40,750 nt of DNA from Polaromonas sp. (GCA_013298815.1 JAAFJF010000027.1:1-40750); one strand, 5' to 3'. Shown: positions 8,419 through 19,199, counted from the stretch's first letter. Numbers and translations: made by a program. The notes: a model not told the origin generated them from the sequence alone.

Positions 8419-8895
8419 TTAGATATAACGAACGCTAACAATTTCGTAGCTTTTCACACCACCCGGTGCTTGCACCTCTGCAACATCACCCTCTTCTTTG
8501 CCAATCAAGGCACGAGCAATTGGGCTGCTGATATTGACCAAGCCGTATTTGATATCGGCTTCATCTTCACCCACAATTTGGTAAGTCACTTTCGCACCCG
8601 TATCTTCAGATTCCAAATCAACAGTAGTGCCGAAAACAACGCGTCCGCCAGCGTTCAACGCCGTTGGGTCGATAACCTGTGCCACGGAGAGCTTGCCTTC
8701 GAGCTCGATAATGCGTCCTTCGATGAAGCCTTGGCGGTCTTTGGCAGCGTCGTATTCGGCGTTTTCGCTCAAATCGCCTTGCGCGCGCGCCTCTGAAATT
8801 GCAGCAATAACGCTCGGGCGCTCAACAGTTTTAAGCTTGTGCAATTCTGCTTTAAGCAGCTCAGCACCCCGCTTGGTAATGGGTAATGTTGACAT
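8419..8895 (-). CDS. greA: Transcription elongation factor GreA
   Basis: Binds in the RNA polymerase secondary channel and stimulates cleavage of backtracked transcripts. 158 residues, the standard length. The N-terminal coiled coil carries the acidic tip region LSENAEYDAAKDRQGFIEGRI, with the Asp/Glu residues that act at the polymerase active site. The C-terminal FKBP-like domain includes YQIVGEDEADIKYGLVNISSPIARALIGKEEGD. It follows carB on the same strand but is separated from it by a strong terminator, so it likely has its own promoter in the 8896-8945 region. I could not fix that promoter. Confidence 0.97.
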   Translation of the reverse strand: MSTLPITKRGAELLKAELHKLKTVERPSVIAAISEARAQGDLSENAEYDAAKDRQGFIEGRIIELEGKLSVAQVIDPTALNAGGRVVFGTTVDLESEDTGAKVTYQIVGEDEADIKYGLVNISSPIARALIGKEEGDVAEVQAPGGVKSYEIVSVRYI

Positions 8896-8944
8896 ATATA
8901 GTACCGTCTCTCTGTATCTAAATGATCTAAATTAGTTGAATTTA

Positions 8945-8992
8945 TAAAACGAAACCGCCGAACTGCCTTATCAGGACAGCATTCGGCGGTTT
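8945..8992 (-). terminator. Rho-independent terminator after carB
   Basis: An 11-bp perfect stem, AAACCGCCGAA (8952-8962) with TTCGGCGGTTT (8982-8992), extends inward by further CTGCC/GGACAG pairing. On the minus strand it is followed by CGTTTTA. It ends the carAB transcript before greA. Confidence 0.85.
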
Positions 8993-9029
8993 GGTGAATA
9001 TGTCGCTTAATTATGCCGTTAAAAGTTGC

Positions 9030-12000
9030 TTACAGCAACTGCGCATGCATCTCCTGCACCGAAATCACGCCCAAGCTGTCCATGTACTTCATACCCTCAA
9101 CAGCCGCTTCCGCGCCGAAAATGGTCGTGAATGTCGTGACGCGTGCCAACAAAGCCGAGGTGCGAATCGCGCGTGAATCAGCAATCGCATTGCGGCGCTC
9201 TTCAACGGTATTGATGACCATGGCCACTTCGTTGTTTTTGATCATGTCGACCACGTGCGGACGACCTTCGGTGACTTTGTTGACGACGGAGCAAGTCACA
9301 CCAGCGGCGTTAATGGCAGCAGCCGTTCCTTTGGTTGCTACCACATCAAAATTCATAGCGACTAAGGCACGTGCTATGTCGACTGCACGAGCTTTATCGC
9401 TATTTTTAACGGTCAAAAACACCTTTTTCACGGCATCCGTCGGGCGTGGTAGCTTGGTGCCAGCGCCGAGCTGCGCTTTAACAAACGCTTCGCCAAAGGT
9501 TTTACCTACGCCCATGACTTCACCCGTGGACTTCATCTCAGGCCCAAGAATCGTATCGACACCCGGGAATTTGACGAATGGGAAGACAGCTTCTTTGACG
9601 CTGAAATACGGTGGTGTCACCTCTTCACCAATGCCTTGTGCATCCAAGGACTGTCCTGCCATGCAACGAGCCGCTACTTTGGCAAGTTGGATGCCTGTTG
9701 CTTTAGACACAAACGGCACGGTGCGCGAGGCACGCGGATTCACTTCCAGCACGTAGATCACATCTTGGCCTTCAATTTGTTGAATCGCAAACTGCACATT
9801 CATCAAACCCACCACGTTCAAGGCTTTAGCCATTGCAGCGGTTTGACGCTTGATTTCTTCAATTGTCGCAGCCTTAAGGTAATAGGGTGGCAAAGAGCAA
9901 GCTGAGTCGCCACTGTGCACGCCCGCTTGCTCAATGTGTTCCATCACACCGCCTATGAAAACGCGGCCGGTGTGGTCGCGCACGGCGTCCACATCGCACT
10001 CGATGGCGTCATTCAAAAAGCGGTCCAACAAAACTGGTGAATCGTGGCTGACCTTGACCGCTTCACGCATGTAGCGCTCCAAGTCACGCTGCTCATGGAC
10101 AATTTCCATCGCACGGCCACCCAGCACATAGCTTGGACGGACGACGAGCGGGTAGCCCAAAGTTGCAGCCTTTTCCAGCGCTTCAGGCTCAGTACGCGCC
10201 GTCGCATTGGGCGGTTGCTTCAAATTCAGTTCATGCAAGAGCGCCGAGAAACGCTCTCGGTCTTCGGCAGCGTCAATCATGTCCGGGCTGGTGCCGATGA
10301 TGGGCACGCCGTTGGCTTCCAGAGCCAGCGCCAACTTCAAAGGCGTTTGACCGCCGTATTGTACGATCACGCCAACTGGCTTCTCAATCGAAACAATTTC
10401 CAACACATCTTCCAGCGTCACCGGCTCGAAATACAAACGGTCTGAGGTGTCGTAATCGGTCGATACAGTTTCAGGGTTGCAGTTGACCATGATGGTCTCG
10501 TAACCGTCTTCACGCATCGCCATCGCTGCGTGAACGCAGCAGTAGTCAAACTCAATACCTTGACCAATACGGTTCGGGCCACCGCCCAAAACGATGATTT
10601 TCTCTTTGTCTGAAGGCGCGGCTTCGCATTCGCTACCCGAGCTGAGCGGATGAACAGCTTCGTAGGTCGAATACAAATAAGCCGTGTTGGACGCAAATTC
10701 TGCCGCGCAGGTGTCAACGCGCTTGTACACAGGACGGATATTCGCGGCGTGACGCGCTTCGCGAATAGCGGTGTCTGTCGTACGCAATTGCTTGGCCAGT
10801 CGACGGTCTGAAAAGCCCTTTTGCTTCAATAAGCGTAGCGTAGCAGCATCAATTTTATCGAGTGACGTGGTTTCCAGCTCCAACTCGATTTTGACGATTT
10901 CTTCAATCTGCACCAAAAACCAGGGGTCGATTTTAGTCAGTGCAAACACCTCGTCCACGGTGTAACCCATGGCGAATGCATCGCCCACATACCAAATACG
11001 CTCTGGGCCAGGTGCGCCTAATTCACGCTCCAAGATTTCGCGGTCTTGCGTTTTTTCGTTCATACCGTCCACGCCGACTTCCAAACCGCGCAGGGCTTTT
11101 TGGAACGACTCTTGGAAAGTGCGACCCATCGCCATCACCTCACCGACCGACTTCATCTGCGTGGTTAAACGGGAGTCGGCAGCTGGGAATTTCTCAAAGG
11201 CGAAACGTGGGATTTTCGTGACAACGTAATCGATGCTAGGCTCAAAGCTCGCTGGGGTGAGCCCGCCTGTGATCTCATTGCGCAATTCATCCAGCGTGTA
11301 GCCGCAAGCCAGCTTCGCAGCTACTTTGGCAATTGGGAAACCCGTTGCTTTCGAAGCCAGCGCAGATGAACGTGACACACGCGGATTCATCTCAATCACC
11401 ACCATGCGACCATCGACTGGATTGATGGAGAACTGCACGTTAGAACCACCTGTGTCAACACCAATTTCGCGCAGCACCGCCAAGGATGCATTACGCAAGA
11501 TTTGGTACTCTTTGTCGGTCAAAGTTTGTGCGGGTGCGACGGTGATGGAGTCACCGGTATGTACACCCATGGGGTCCAAGTTTTCGATTGAGCAAACGAT
11601 GATGCAGTTGTCCGCCTTGTCGCGCACCACTTCCATCTCGTACTCTTTCCAGCCGAGCAGGGATTCCTCAATCAACAGCTCGTTGGTTGGCGAGGCTTCT
11701 AAGCCGCGCTTGCAAATCGTCTCGAACTCTTCAGAGTTGTAAGCAATACCACCACCAGTGCCGCCCAGCGTGAAGCTAGGGCGAATAACCGTTGGGAAGC
11801 CGAGCGTTTTTTGCACGTCCCACGCTTCAGCCATGCTGTGTGCGATGCCTGATCGGGCTGAGCCCAGACCGATTTTGGTCATCGCGTCTTTGAACTTCAA
11901 GCGGTCTTCGGCTTTGTCTATGGCTTCAGGTGTCGCGCCAATCAACTCAACGGGTTTGCCAGTAGCTGCACCGGTGTATTTTTGTAATACGCCGTTGTGC

Positions 12001-12308
12001 CACAAATCCAAAGCGCAATTCAATGCGGTTTGACCACCCATGGTCGGCAAAATCGCATCGGGACGCTCTTTAGCGATGATTTTTTCAACCGTTTGCCAAG
12101 TGATCGGCTCGATATAGGTGACATCCGCCGTGGCGGGGTCGGTCATGATGGTCGCGGGGTTGCTGTTGATCAAGATGACTTTGTAGCCCTCTTCACGCAA
12201 GGCTTTGCAGGCTTGCACGCCAGAATAGTCAAACTCGCAGGCTTGACCAATGATGATCGGGCCCGCGCCGATGATGAGGATACTTTTAAGGTCTGTACGT
12301 TTTGGCAT
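9030..12308 (-). CDS. carB: Carbamoyl-phosphate synthase large subunit
   Basis: Makes carbamoyl phosphate from bicarbonate, ammonia channelled from CarA, and two ATP, for pyrimidine and arginine synthesis. 1092 residues. Two tandem ATP-grasp halves are visible, each with its pre-grasp motif: [19 protein letters not shown] (about 12-30) and [19 protein letters not shown] (about 575-593). ATP-binding [12 protein letters not shown] and [12 protein letters not shown] follow, and a C-terminal MGS-type regulatory domain ends the protein. A short insertion, AVHPLSSGS, before [11 protein letters not shown] at the junction of the halves is absent from the E. coli protein as I recall it. It starts 1 nt after the carA stop. 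Confidence 0.98.
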   Translation of the reverse strand: MPKRTDLKSILIIGAGPIIIGQACEFDYSGVQACKALREEGYKVILINSNPATIMTDPATADVTYIEPITWQTVEKIIAKERPDAILPTMGGQTALNCALDLWHNGVLQKYTGAATGKPVELIGATPEAIDKAEDRLKFKDAMTKIGLGSARSGIAHSMAEAWDVQKTLGFPTVIRPSFTLGGTGGGIAYNSEEFETICKRGLEASPTNELLIEESLLGWKEYEMEVVRDKADNCIIVCSIENLDPMGVHTGDSITVAPAQTLTDKEYQILRNASLAVLREIGVDTGGSNVQFSINPVDGRMVVIEMNPRVSRSSALASKATGFPIAKVAAKLACGYTLDELRNEITGGLTPASFEPSIDYVVTKIPRFAFEKFPAADSRLTTQMKSVGEVMAMGRTFQESFQKALRGLEVGVDGMNEKTQDREILERELGAPGPERIWYVGDAFAMGYTVDEVFALTKIDPWFLVQIEEIVKIELELETTSLDKIDAATLRLLKQKGFSDRRLAKQLRTTDTAIREARHAANIRPVYKRVDTCAAEFASNTAYLYSTYEAVHPLSSGSECEAAPSDKEKIIVLGGGPNRIGQGIEFDYCCVHAAMAMREDGYETIMVNCNPETVSTDYDTSDRLYFEPVTLEDVLEIVSIEKPVGVIVQYGGQTPLKLALALEANGVPIIGTSPDMIDAAEDRERFSALLHELNLKQPPNATARTEPEALEKAATLGYPLVVRPSYVLGGRAMEIVHEQRDLERYMREAVKVSHDSPVLLDRFLNDAIECDVDAVRDHTGRVFIGGVMEHIEQAGVHSGDSACSLPPYYLKAATIEEIKRQTAAMAKALNVVGLMNVQFAIQQIEGQDVIYVLEVNPRASRTVPFVSKATGIQLAKVAARCMAGQSLDAQGIGEEVTPPYFSVKEAVFPFVKFPGVDTILGPEMKSTGEVMGVGKTFGEAFVKAQLGAGTKLPRPTDAVKKVFLTVKNSDKARAVDIARALVAMNFDVVATKGTAAAINAAGVTCSVVNKVTEGRPHVVDMIKNNEVAMVINTVEERRNAIADSRAIRTSALLARVTTFTTIFGAEAAVEGMKYMDSLGVISVQEMHAQLL

Positions 12309-12309
12309 G

Positions 12310-13521
12310 TTATTTCGCCTCCATCAATGCGACGAAGCGGTCAAAAAGGTAGCTGATGTCTTGTGGTCCGGGTGATGCTTCAGGGTGACCTTGGAAGCCA
12401 AACGCGGGTTTGTCAGTGCGAGTCAAGCCTTGCAGCGTGCCGTCAAACAAGCTGACATGGGTGGCACGTAAATTGGCAGGCAATGTTTTTTCGTCCACCG
12501 CGAAACCATGGTTTTGACTGGTGATGCTAACTTTGCCAGTGTCCAAGTCTTTCACTGGGTGGTTTGCACCATGGTGACCGAACTTCATTTTGAAGGTTTT
12601 CGCACCGCTGGCCAAAGCCATGATTTGGTGACCCAAGCAAATGCCGAAGGTCGGGATACCGGTTTCAATCAACTCTTTAGCTGCCGCAATCGCGTAGTCA
12701 CACGGTTCTGGGTCGCCAGGGCCGTTGGACAAGAAAATGCCGTTCGGATTCAACTTCAGCACATCTGCAGCGCTGGTTTGCGCAGGCACGACGGTGACGC
12801 GGCAACCGCGCTCGGCCAACATGCGCAAGATGTTGTATTTGACGCCGAAGTCGTAGGCTACGACATGGAATTTTGTATCAGCTGCAGTTTTTTCTGATTG
12901 TTCAGAATATCCAGCTTTGCCTTGCAGAGTCGGGTTATGCAACTGCCACTCGGTTTGTGTCCAAGCGTAGGTTTTGGTGGTGGAGACGACTTTTGCCAAA
13001 TCCAGTCCTGACATGTTAGGCGCAGCTTTTGCCAAGTCAATCGCTTTGTCAATCAGCGCTGGTGTAGCAGCTTCGCCTTCATTCAGCGCCAAAATACAGC
13101 CGTTTTGCGCTCCGTGGGTACGCAAGTGGCGGGTCAGCTGGCGGGTGTCGATGTCGGCAATCGCAATCGTTTTCTCTTTGACCAAATACTCAGTCAAGCT
13201 CATGGTGGAGCGGAAATTCGAGGCTATCAATGGCAAATCTTTGATGATTAGACCTGCGGCATTGACTTTAGCCGACTCAACATCTTGTTCACTGATGCCA
13301 TAGTTGCCAATGTGCGGGTAGGTCAAAGTAACAATTTGCTGGCAATAGCTGGGGTCGGTCAGGATTTCTTGGTAACCGGTCATTGAGGTGTTGAAAACAA
13401 CTTCACCGACAGTATGAGGAACATCCTTAGACGCTGCACCAACGGAAGATCCGACAAAGACGGTGCCATCGGCGAGTGCCAGAATGGCTAGGGGGAAACG
13501 TTGCTTGAGTGACTGAAGCAC
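12310..13521 (-). CDS. carA: Carbamoyl-phosphate synthase small (glutaminase) subunit
   Basis: Class I glutamine amidotransferase that supplies ammonia to CarB. 403 residues. The N-terminal domain has LALADGTVF and [19 protein letters not shown]. The C-terminal amidotransferase domain has LSNGPGDP, the nucleophile Cys295 in [11 protein letters not shown], and the catalytic His-Glu pair in [12 protein letters not shown]. The start is GTG at 13521, supported by GGAG six nucleotides upstream. A linker rich in Lys, Thr and Gln (about 185-215) is variable in the family. A probable promoter and structured leader lie upstream at 13522-13706. Confidence 0.97.
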   Translation of the reverse strand: MLQSLKQRFPLAILALADGTVFVGSSVGAASKDVPHTVGEVVFNTSMTGYQEILTDPSYCQQIVTLTYPHIGNYGISEQDVESAKVNAAGLIIKDLPLIASNFRSTMSLTEYLVKEKTIAIADIDTRQLTRHLRTHGAQNGCILALNEGEAATPALIDKAIDLAKAAPNMSGLDLAKVVSTTKTYAWTQTEWQLHNPTLQGKAGYSEQSEKTAADTKFHVVAYDFGVKYNILRMLAERGCRVTVVPAQTSAADVLKLNPNGIFLSNGPGDPEPCDYAIAAAKELIETGIPTFGICLGHQIMALASGAKTFKMKFGHHGANHPVKDLDTGKVSITSQNHGFAVDEKTLPANLRATHVSLFDGTLQGLTRTDKPAFGFQGHPEASPGPQDISYLFDRFVALMEAK

Positions 13522-13564
13522 TGGGTTCTCCGAAAATAAATACGGGTACGCCCAAGCTGGCTGT

Positions 13565-13589
13565 AAGACGTCTTTTGTAAAGGCGTCTT
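13565..13589 (-). promoter_or_regulatory. Hairpin in the carA leader
   Basis: On the minus strand AAGACG pairs with CGTCTT, and after one mismatch CTTT with AAAG, closing a 3-nt loop about 45 nt before the carA start. There is no T-tract, so it is not a simple terminator. It may act with a second possible pairing upstream, GAGGCT with AGCCTC. Confidence 0.35.
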
Positions 13590-13658
13590 GAGGCTGCTAT
13601 GTCAGGGTTAAGCTATTTTGATGCGCTAGGCGTACGTGGGGTAGACAGGAAGCCTCTA

Positions 13659-13664
13659 ATTATA
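13659..13664 (-). promoter_or_regulatory. Probable -10 element of the carAB promoter
   Basis: An exact TATAAT on the minus strand sits in the 13522-13706 gap. It would give a leader of about 130 nt before carA. I do not see a good -35 hexamer at the usual distance, so the promoter may need an activator or be read differently. Confidence 0.4.
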
Positions 13665-13706
13665 GCTGAGCTTGCGGGGAAACCCTTGTATATCAAATGC
13701 AATTTT

Positions 13707-14513
13707 TTAAGTCACCGAGCTGGCATGTAAACAAATCGCAGCAGCTGCCGCCACATTCAAAGACTCCTCCCCACCAGGCTGCCCAATCCGCACTGAAACA
13801 CTGGCTTGTTGCAACAATTCCGCCCGAACGCCCTGCCCTTCGTGCCCCATCACCCAAGCGCAGGGTTGCGGCAACTGTTTGTTTTGCATGAGGTTTTGCA
13901 AAAAATCACCTTGGTGTGAGCTGGTGACAACCAAGGGGACGGTCAAAACTGCCAAGTCGTCCAGACTCGCGCATTCAACCAATTGCAGCCCAAAATGTGC
14001 GCCCATGCCGGCTCGGAGCACTTTGGGACTCCACAAGGCAGCAGTTCCCGTCAGTGCAATGACTTGCTTGAAGCCAAATGCTGCGGCGCTGCGCAGGATG
14101 GAGCCAACGTTGCCGGCGTCTTGCACCCGGTCCAAAATGACGGTGGCGACATTCGGGGTAATTTGTAAGGAGCTGGGCAAATCAACCACAAAGCCCATCT
14201 TGGCAGGCGACTCTAAGCCGCTGATGTCTTGCCAGAGTTTGTCTGAAATAATGACTATTTTTACTATACTTTTAATAGCTGTTGAGGCAGTAAATACGCC
14301 GGCTAGAGGCATAAAAGACTCTGAAAATACGGCAATTGATGGTTTAATTCCTCGGGTGAGCGCTGCGCTGCATAAATGGTCGCCTTCCAGCCACACACGC
14401 CCTGTTTTGCGGTATGCGGTGGGCTCTGAACTGAGTTTGCGCAACTCTTTAAGCAGTGGGTTGTCGCGAGACGTGATGTGGGTGATATCGTCTTTAGATT
14501 CGGCGTAAGTCAT
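13707..14513 (-). CDS. TrmH/SpoU-family RNA 2'-O-methyltransferase
   Basis: SPOUT-fold RNA ribose methyltransferase of 268 residues. An N-terminal substrate-binding domain (about 1-110) has ITSRDNPLLKELRKL and GRVWLEGDHLC. The catalytic domain shows ILDRVQDAGNVGSILRSAAAFG (motif 1), WVMGHEGQGV (motif 2) and IGQPGGEESLNVAAAAAI (motif 3). The position of methylation cannot be told from the sequence; an RlmB-like or TsnR-like role is possible. Residues of the stretch PLAGVFTASTAIKSIVKIV, in the N-terminal domain, are encoded by a dispersed repeat, making this region longer and more hydrophobic than I expect. It follows rnhB on the same strand. Confidence 0.87.
   Translation of the reverse strand: MTYAESKDDITHITSRDNPLLKELRKLSSEPTAYRKTGRVWLEGDHLCSAALTRGIKPSIAVFSESFMPLAGVFTASTAIKSIVKIVIISDKLWQDISGLESPAKMGFVVDLPSSLQITPNVATVILDRVQDAGNVGSILRSAAAFGFKQVIALTGTAALWSPKVLRAGMGAHFGLQLVECASLDDLAVLTVPLVVTSSHQGDFLQNLMQNKQLPQPCAWVMGHEGQGVRAELLQQASVSVRIGQPGGEESLNVAAAAAICLHASSVT
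14255..14316 (+). repeat. Dispersed repeat copy inside the SpoU methyltransferase gene
   Basis: Reference copy for the family: TTTTTACTATA, then AATAGCTGTTGAGGCAG and TAAATACGCCGGCTAGAGGC, then ATAAAA. It is AT-richer than the surrounding gene. The host gene, on the minus strand, reads the complement in frame as LAGVFTASTAIKSIV. I recall similar ATAGCT...GCTAGAGGC repeats as common in intergenic DNA of Comamonadaceae. Confidence 0.85.
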
Positions 14514-14545
14514 TGTTTTTATTAACTTTTTAACAATTCAGTGAT

Positions 14546-15274
14546 TTATCGAATCAAAACTGCTGTGACAGGCGCAAACGTGCGTCGGTGCTCTGGGCAA
14601 GCGCCAAACTCGCGCAGCGCTGCCAGATGCTGCGCCGTACCGTAACCTTTGTGTTGGTCAAAACCGTATAGCGGATACTTGGCGTGCAACTCCGCACACC
14701 AGCGGTCGCGCGTGACTTTAGCCAAGATGGAGGCGGCGGAAATGGCTTGCACTTTGCTGTCGCCCTTCACAATCGCCTCCGCCAGCACGTCCAAAGTCGG
14801 GATGCGGTTGCCATCGACCAGCACTTTGACGGGTTTTAACCGCAAGCCCTCTACCGCGCGGCGCATGGCCAACATGGTGGCTTGCAGGATGTTGAGTTCG
14901 TCAATTTCCGCCACACTAGCCTCCGCAACAGAGCAACACAAGGCTTTGGCGCGGATTTCGTCGTAGAGCTTTTCACGGCGGGCAGCGGTCAAGGTTTTGG
15001 AATCAGCCAAGCCTTTGATGGGATTCAAATCGTCCAGAATCACGGCGGCGGCGACCACGGGGCCCGCCAAAGGACCGCGCCCTGCTTCGTCCACACCCGC
15101 CATCAAACCCGGTGCGTCCCAATATAAAGCAACTTGTTCGGCCTTGACTAAACTTTTGGACAGGCTTTTTGACTTGCTCTTAGCCGTTTTAACAGACACA
15201 GCTGCCTTTACAGCAGGTTTTTTAACCGGCCTTGGCGGTTTTAGCGGTTTGATTGAGGACTTGGGCGATGGCAT
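14546..15274 (-). CDS. rnhB: Ribonuclease HII
   Basis: Cleaves the RNA strand of RNA-DNA hybrids, including single embedded ribonucleotides. 242 residues. The catalytic domain begins at about 56 with [21 protein letters not shown] (Asp62, Glu63) and continues with LADSKTL, the acidic [10 protein letters not shown], and [11 protein letters not shown]. The first 45 residues are Lys/Pro/Ser-rich and probably disordered, unlike the compact E. coli enzyme. The ATG at 15274 puts the 5' end 53 nt inside lpxB, but no ATG, GTG or TTG start fits better before the catalytic domain. Confidence 0.94.
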   Translation of the reverse strand: MPSPKSSIKPLKPPRPVKKPAVKAAVSVKTAKSKSKSLSKSLVKAEQVALYWDAPGLMAGVDEAGRGPLAGPVVAAAVILDDLNPIKGLADSKTLTAARREKLYDEIRAKALCCSVAEASVAEIDELNILQATMLAMRRAVEGLRLKPVKVLVDGNRIPTLDVLAEAIVKGDSKVQAISAASILAKVTRDRWCAELHAKYPLYGFDQHKGYGTAQHLAALREFGACPEHRRTFAPVTAVLIR

Positions 15275-16391
15275 CGGCGGCTAGTTCTGAGGTGTTTCGG
15301 AGCAATTGGGTGTGCAAGGTGGTGAATTGTCGCTCTAAATCAGCCACTTTTTCAGGCGCATCAAACCAAGACAAGGTTGCAGCGGCCAAAGCCTCCGGCG
15401 TACAGTCATCTTGAATCAGCTCTGGCACGACAAATTTGCCGCTCAAAATATTCGGCAAACCCACCCAAGGTTGCAGCTTTTTGCGTTTCATAATCTCGTA
15501 GCTCATCCAGTTCAGCGCGTAGCCAATCACCATGGGGCGCTTGTACAAAGCGGCTTCTAAGGTAGCGGTACCGCTGGTGATCAAGGTCACGTCACAGGCT
15601 TCTAATGCGGTGTGCGATTGGCAGGAGATGATTTGTAACTGATTTTCAACACCACATTCTTTGGCTATTTGTTGCAGCAAAGTGATGTGTTGAGGCACAG
15701 AAGGAACTATGAATTTCATAGCTGGATAGGCAACAAATACGCTGGCTACTGCCTTAAAATATCGTGGTGCGAGGTGCTTTATCTCAGCCAGACGACTGCC
15801 TGGCAAAACGGCGACAACTTTGTCTGCTGGGTCTAAACCCAGCAGTTGCCGAGCTTTCGCTTTGTCTGGCTGCATAGGAATAACGGATGCCAGCGGATGC
15901 CCGACAAAGGTTGCAGGAATGCCATGCTTGGCCAAAATTTCAGGCTCAAACGGGAAAACACAGAGTACGTGGTCGCAGCTTTTTTTGAGTTTTTCAACCC
16001 GTTTAGGACGCCACGCCCAAATGGACGGACAGACAAAATGCACGGTTTTGATGCCTGATTGACGTAAATCAGCTTCTAAATCAAGATTGAAATCAGGGGC
16101 ATCGACACCTATAAAAACATCAGGCGGACTGGCTAAAAGCTTGGTTTTGAGCTGGTTGCGGATGCCCAAAATCTCACGGTAGTGGCGTAAAGCGTCCATA
16201 TAGCCGAAAACGGATAATTTATCGCTGGGCCACCACGCTTTGAAACCACGCTCTGCCATGCGCGCTCCGCCAATGCCACTGGCATGCATCTGAGGCCAGC
16301 GCTGCTGCATACCTTCTAAGAGTAAACCTGCCAATAAGTCGCCCGAGGCTTCGCCAGCCACCAGCGAGAATTGGGGGGATTCAGCGCTCAC
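15222..16391 (-). CDS. lpxB: Lipid-A-disaccharide synthase
   Basis: Glycosyltransferase joining UDP-diacylglucosamine and lipid X to form the lipid A disaccharide at the inner membrane. 389 residues. Motifs: [14 protein letters not shown] at the N-terminus, [37 protein letters not shown] and [20 protein letters not shown]. The start is GTG at 16391. The stretch [21 protein letters not shown] after the LPGSR motif is encoded by a dispersed repeat copy, yet it aligns with orthologues without an obvious gap as far as I recall. The last 53 nt overlap rnhB. Confidence 0.96.
   Translation of the reverse strand: MSAESPQFSLVAGEASGDLLAGLLLEGMQQRWPQMHASGIGGARMAERGFKAWWPSDKLSVFGYMDALRHYREILGIRNQLKTKLLASPPDVFIGVDAPDFNLDLEADLRQSGIKTVHFVCPSIWAWRPKRVEKLKKSCDHVLCVFPFEPEILAKHGIPATFVGHPLASVIPMQPDKAKARQLLGLDPADKVVAVLPGSRLAEIKHLAPRYFKAVASVFVAYPAMKFIVPSVPQHITLLQQIAKECGVENQLQIISCQSHTALEACDVTLITSGTATLEAALYKRPMVIGYALNWMSYEIMKRKKLQPWVGLPNILSGKFVVPELIQDDCTPEALAAATLSWFDAPEKVADLERQFTTLHTQLLRNTSELAADAIAQVLNQTAKTAKAG
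15706..15759 (+). repeat. Dispersed repeat copy inside lpxB
   Basis: Plus-strand ACTAT, then ATAGCTG, AGGCA, AAATACGC and GGCTA occur at the same spacing as in the copy at 14255-14316, with about 40 of 54 ungapped matches. lpxB on the minus strand reads the complement as [15 protein letters not shown], in the same frame as in the SpoU methyltransferase gene. Confidence 0.7.
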
Positions 16392-16399
16392 CTTGATTT

Positions 16400-17182
16400 T
16401 TAGCGTGCAATGCCACGCGTGCTTTGCGCTAAAAATTGGCTCATCAAGCTTACATCGGTGGCGGCTTGCGGCATGCTTTGCGCCAGCTCTGCAATCTCAC
16501 TGGTGGCTTGTGCCAAGGTTTTACCCGTACGGTACAGCAGTTTGTGCATCTGTTTGACGGCTGAAATACGTTCTTCACTGAACTGGCGACGACGCAAGCC
16601 CTCAGCGTTGAAGCCACGCACAGCCAACGGGTTGCCATCGGCCATCATAAATGGGGGAATGTCTTGGGTTACTGCGCTAGAAAACCCAACCATGGCGTGT
16701 GCGCCCACTTTGACAAACTGGTGAATACCCGTGAGTCCACCCACAATCACCCAATCGGCCAAGTGAACGTGACCGCCCAGCGTCGTGTTGTTCGCCAAAA
16801 TCGTTTTGTTACCCACTTGGCAGTCATGCGCAATGTGGACGTAGGCCATGATCCAGTTGTCGTCACCCACGCGAGTCACCCCCGCATCACCCGGGCTGCC
16901 GATGTTCAGTGTGCAAAACTCACGAATGGTGTTGCGGTCGCCAATATGCAGTTCGCATGGTTCACCCGCGTATTTTTTGTCTTGCGGAATCGCACCTATC
17001 GAGTTGAATTGGAAGATCTGGTTATCTTTGCCAATGGTGGTGTGGCCTTCAATCACGCAATGCGCACCGACACGCGTCCCCGAGCCCATACGCACATGCG
17101 CACCTACCACACTGTAAGGGCCAATCTCAACGCTGCTGTCTAGCTGCGCTTTGGGGTCAACTAAAGCTGTAGCGTGAATCAA
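16400..17182 (-). CDS. lpxA: UDP-N-acetylglucosamine acyltransferase
   Basis: First step of lipid A synthesis: transfers a hydroxyacyl chain from ACP to UDP-GlcNAc. 260 residues. The left-handed beta-helix shows hexapeptide repeats through about residue 190, with the catalytic His in [16 protein letters not shown] and the motif [19 protein letters not shown] helical C-terminal domain follows. The start is TTG at 17182, overlapping the fabZ stop by 4 nt, which favours translational coupling. Confidence 0.96.
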   Translation of the reverse strand: MIHATALVDPKAQLDSSVEIGPYSVVGAHVRMGSGTRVGAHCVIEGHTTIGKDNQIFQFNSIGAIPQDKKYAGEPCELHIGDRNTIREFCTLNIGSPGDAGVTRVGDDNWIMAYVHIAHDCQVGNKTILANNTTLGGHVHLADWVIVGGLTGIHQFVKVGAHAMVGFSSAVTQDIPPFMMADGNPLAVRGFNAEGLRRRQFSEERISAVKQMHKLLYRTGKTLAQATSEIAELAQSMPQAATDVSLMSQFLAQSTRGIAR

Positions 17183-17628
17183 TCTTCATCACCCAACATA
17201 CGAATGGTGCACATAATGGTCGCTTCAGTCACCACTTCGCCGTCCACACTGGCTTTACCAATAAACTTCCACATGCCTGAGCGAACACGGTCAACATGCA
17301 TTTCAAGCCAAAGTTGGTCGCCCGGTGCGACGGGTTTCTTAAAACGAACGCCATCAATTCCCGCAAAATAAAACATGGTTTTGTCATCTGGCGTCACGCC
17401 AAGTGTATCGAACCCGAGCAAAGCCGCTGTTTGTGCCAAAGCTTCGACAATCAAAACACCAGGCATCACAGGACGGTGCGGGAAATGGCCGACGAAATAC
17501 GGCTCATTGATGGAAACGTTTTTGTAACCTTTGATGTATTTGCCTTTTTCAAGCTCGGTGATTCTGTCGACCAACACAAACGGGTAACGGTGCGGCAGTT
17601 GCTTGAGGATGCGGTAAATGTCCATCAT
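17179..17628 (-). CDS. fabZ: 3-hydroxyacyl-ACP dehydratase FabZ
   Basis: Dehydrates hydroxyacyl-ACP in fatty-acid elongation and competes with LpxA for the same substrate pool. 149 residues, single hot-dog fold. Signature: [13 protein letters not shown], then [30 protein letters not shown] containing the catalytic His and Glu. It lies between lpxD and lpxA in the usual lpxD-fabZ-lpxA-lpxB order. Confidence 0.97.
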   Translation of the reverse strand: MMDIYRILKQLPHRYPFVLVDRITELEKGKYIKGYKNVSINEPYFVGHFPHRPVMPGVLIVEALAQTAALLGFDTLGVTPDDKTMFYFAGIDGVRFKKPVAPGDQLWLEMHVDRVRSGMWKFIGKASVDGEVVTEATIMCTIRMLGDED

Positions 17629-17661
17629 GATAAATTTTCTTTCTTTGATTTCAACTGTATT

Positions 17662-18648
17662 CTAATTATTGTTTATTTTCTCTAACGACCGTACTCTGTC
17701 TCGTAAGCTGGACAATTGTTTTAATGCCGCTGCATTTTTCCCCCAAGCGGCGCTGTCGTCCAACGGAAATAAGCCTGTATAAGTGCCCGCTTTGCGAATC
17801 GAATGAGTTACAACAGAAGCACCTGATATTTGAGTGTGTGGAGCTATCGACAAATGCCCCGCAATACTGACACAGCCACCAATCATGCAATAGCCACCGA
17901 TCTCTGTGCTTCCAGCAACTGCTGTCGCCGCAGCGATGATAGTGTGTTTACCAATGTGCACGTTGTGACCAATTTGAATCAAATTATCAAGTTTGACACC
18001 ATCTTCAATCACGGTATCGTGCAAAGCGCCACGGTCTACACAGGTATTTGCTCCGATTTCAACATCATTACCGATTTTTACCGCGCCCAATTGCTCAATT
18101 TTTATCCAAGCCATACCTTGTGAAGACTTTTGAGGTGCAAAACCAAAACCATCAGCGCCTATAACCACACCTGAGTGCAATATGCAGTTTTCACCAACAA
18201 CGCAGCCCTCACTGATAGTTACGCGTGATTTAAGTGTGCTGAATGCACCAACGCGAGCGCCAGCTTCAATAACACACAGCGCGCCAATCACAGCTGTTTC
18301 GTCGATGGTTGCAGACGTATCAACTATCGCACTAGGATGTATAAAGCCACTTTTTTTGGGTGAGCTTTGCTGTTTCCACAGCTGTGTTAGCAAGGCGAAG
18401 TAAACATAAGGTTGCTCTGCAACAATGTAATCGCCTCGCTTATGTGCAATAGTCTCCAAATGCGGGCTAACAATAACGCAAGCTGCTTTCGAATCTATCA
18501 GATCTTGTTCGTACTTGATATTGCTAACAAAACTGATTTCAAAGCTGTTAGCCTGCTTGATACCAGCTAGACCATTGATTTGCTTCGTACCATCCCCGTG
18601 GAGTCTGCCACCTAATGCTTCAATAATTTGATGTAAAGTAATGACCAC
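17662..18648 (-). CDS. lpxD: UDP-3-O-acylglucosamine N-acyltransferase
   Basis: Third lipid A acylation step. 328 residues. An N-terminal uridine-binding domain (about 1-100) is followed by a long run of hexapeptide repeats forming a left-handed helix, including [20 protein letters not shown] and the catalytic region [29 protein letters not shown] short C-terminal coiled segment ends [14 protein letters not shown]. Shorter than the roughly 340 residues of E. coli LpxD but complete. Confidence 0.96.
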   Translation of the reverse strand: MVITLHQIIEALGGRLHGDGTKQINGLAGIKQANSFEISFVSNIKYEQDLIDSKAACVIVSPHLETIAHKRGDYIVAEQPYVYFALLTQLWKQQSSPKKSGFIHPSAIVDTSATIDETAVIGALCVIEAGARVGAFSTLKSRVTISEGCVVGENCILHSGVVIGADGFGFAPQKSSQGMAWIKIEQLGAVKIGNDVEIGANTCVDRGALHDTVIEDGVKLDNLIQIGHNVHIGKHTIIAAATAVAGSTEIGGYCMIGGCVSIAGHLSIAPHTQISGASVVTHSIRKAGTYTGLFPLDDSAAWGKNAAALKQLSSLRDRVRSLEKINNN

Positions 18649-18674
18649 ACGCGAACCAAAACCAAGAAATAAAG

Positions 18675-19199
18675 TTACTTCGTTCCGTTCAAGACTTTGA
18701 GCACTTTGTCTGTAATGTCATGCTTTGGATTGATGTAGACCACATCTTGAACAACCAAGTCATACTTTTCAGATTCAGCCACCTGTTTAACTACTTTATT
18801 GGCGCGCTCTAGCACAGACTGCAACTCTTCATTTTTACGAACGTTCAAATCTTCTTGAAACTCTCGGCGCTTACGTTGGAATTCACGATCTTGGTCTGTC
18901 AACTGTTTTTGACGCGCGTTTCGTGGTCCTTCAGCCAAAGTAGGAGCATCTTTTTCTAGCTTATCGGCAGTAGCTTTGATCTGCGCGCCTTGATCGTTTA
19001 ACTCCTTTTCACGACGCTGAAATTCTTGCTCTAGTTTTGCTTGCGCAGCTTTTGCAGAGTTTGCGTCGCGGAAGATCCGATCTGTATTGATGAATCCAAT
19101 TTTAAAATCTTGTGCCGATACAACACAAGATAAGCTTGCCAAGCCAAGTGTCAAAAAGACGAGGAGAGAAAGTCGAGGCTGTTTGATATTGAGTTTCAT
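18675..19199 (-). CDS. skp: Periplasmic chaperone Skp (OmpH)
   Basis: Holds unfolded outer-membrane proteins in the periplasm before the BAM complex. 174 residues. A signal peptide (about 1-29, [18 protein letters not shown]) precedes the mature start [14 protein letters not shown]. The middle is a long charged coiled coil ([20 protein letters not shown] onward), followed by a C-terminal strand segment. The start overlaps the bamA stop as TAATG, so the two are probably translationally coupled. Confidence 0.95.
   Translation of the reverse strand: MKLNIKQPRLSLLVFLTLGLASLSCVVSAQDFKIGFINTDRIFRDANSAKAAQAKLEQEFQRREKELNDQGAQIKATADKLEKDAPTLAEGPRNARQKQLTDQDREFQRKRREFQEDLNVRKNEELQSVLERANKVVKQVAESEKYDLVVQDVVYINPKHDITDKVLKVLNGTK

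Noticed and set aside
9355-9400. Possible dispersed repeat copy in the MGS domain of carB
   Set aside because: ATAGC and AGGCA match, but only about 20 of 35 positions agree and the protein aligns normally with E. coli CarB, so chance is likely.
10640-10672. Short insertion AVHPLSSGS in CarB whose DNA faintly resembles the palindromic repeat in trmJ
   Set aside because: The shared bases (AGCT, GAAC) are few and gapped. The insertion is only about nine residues and may simply be a lineage-specific loop.
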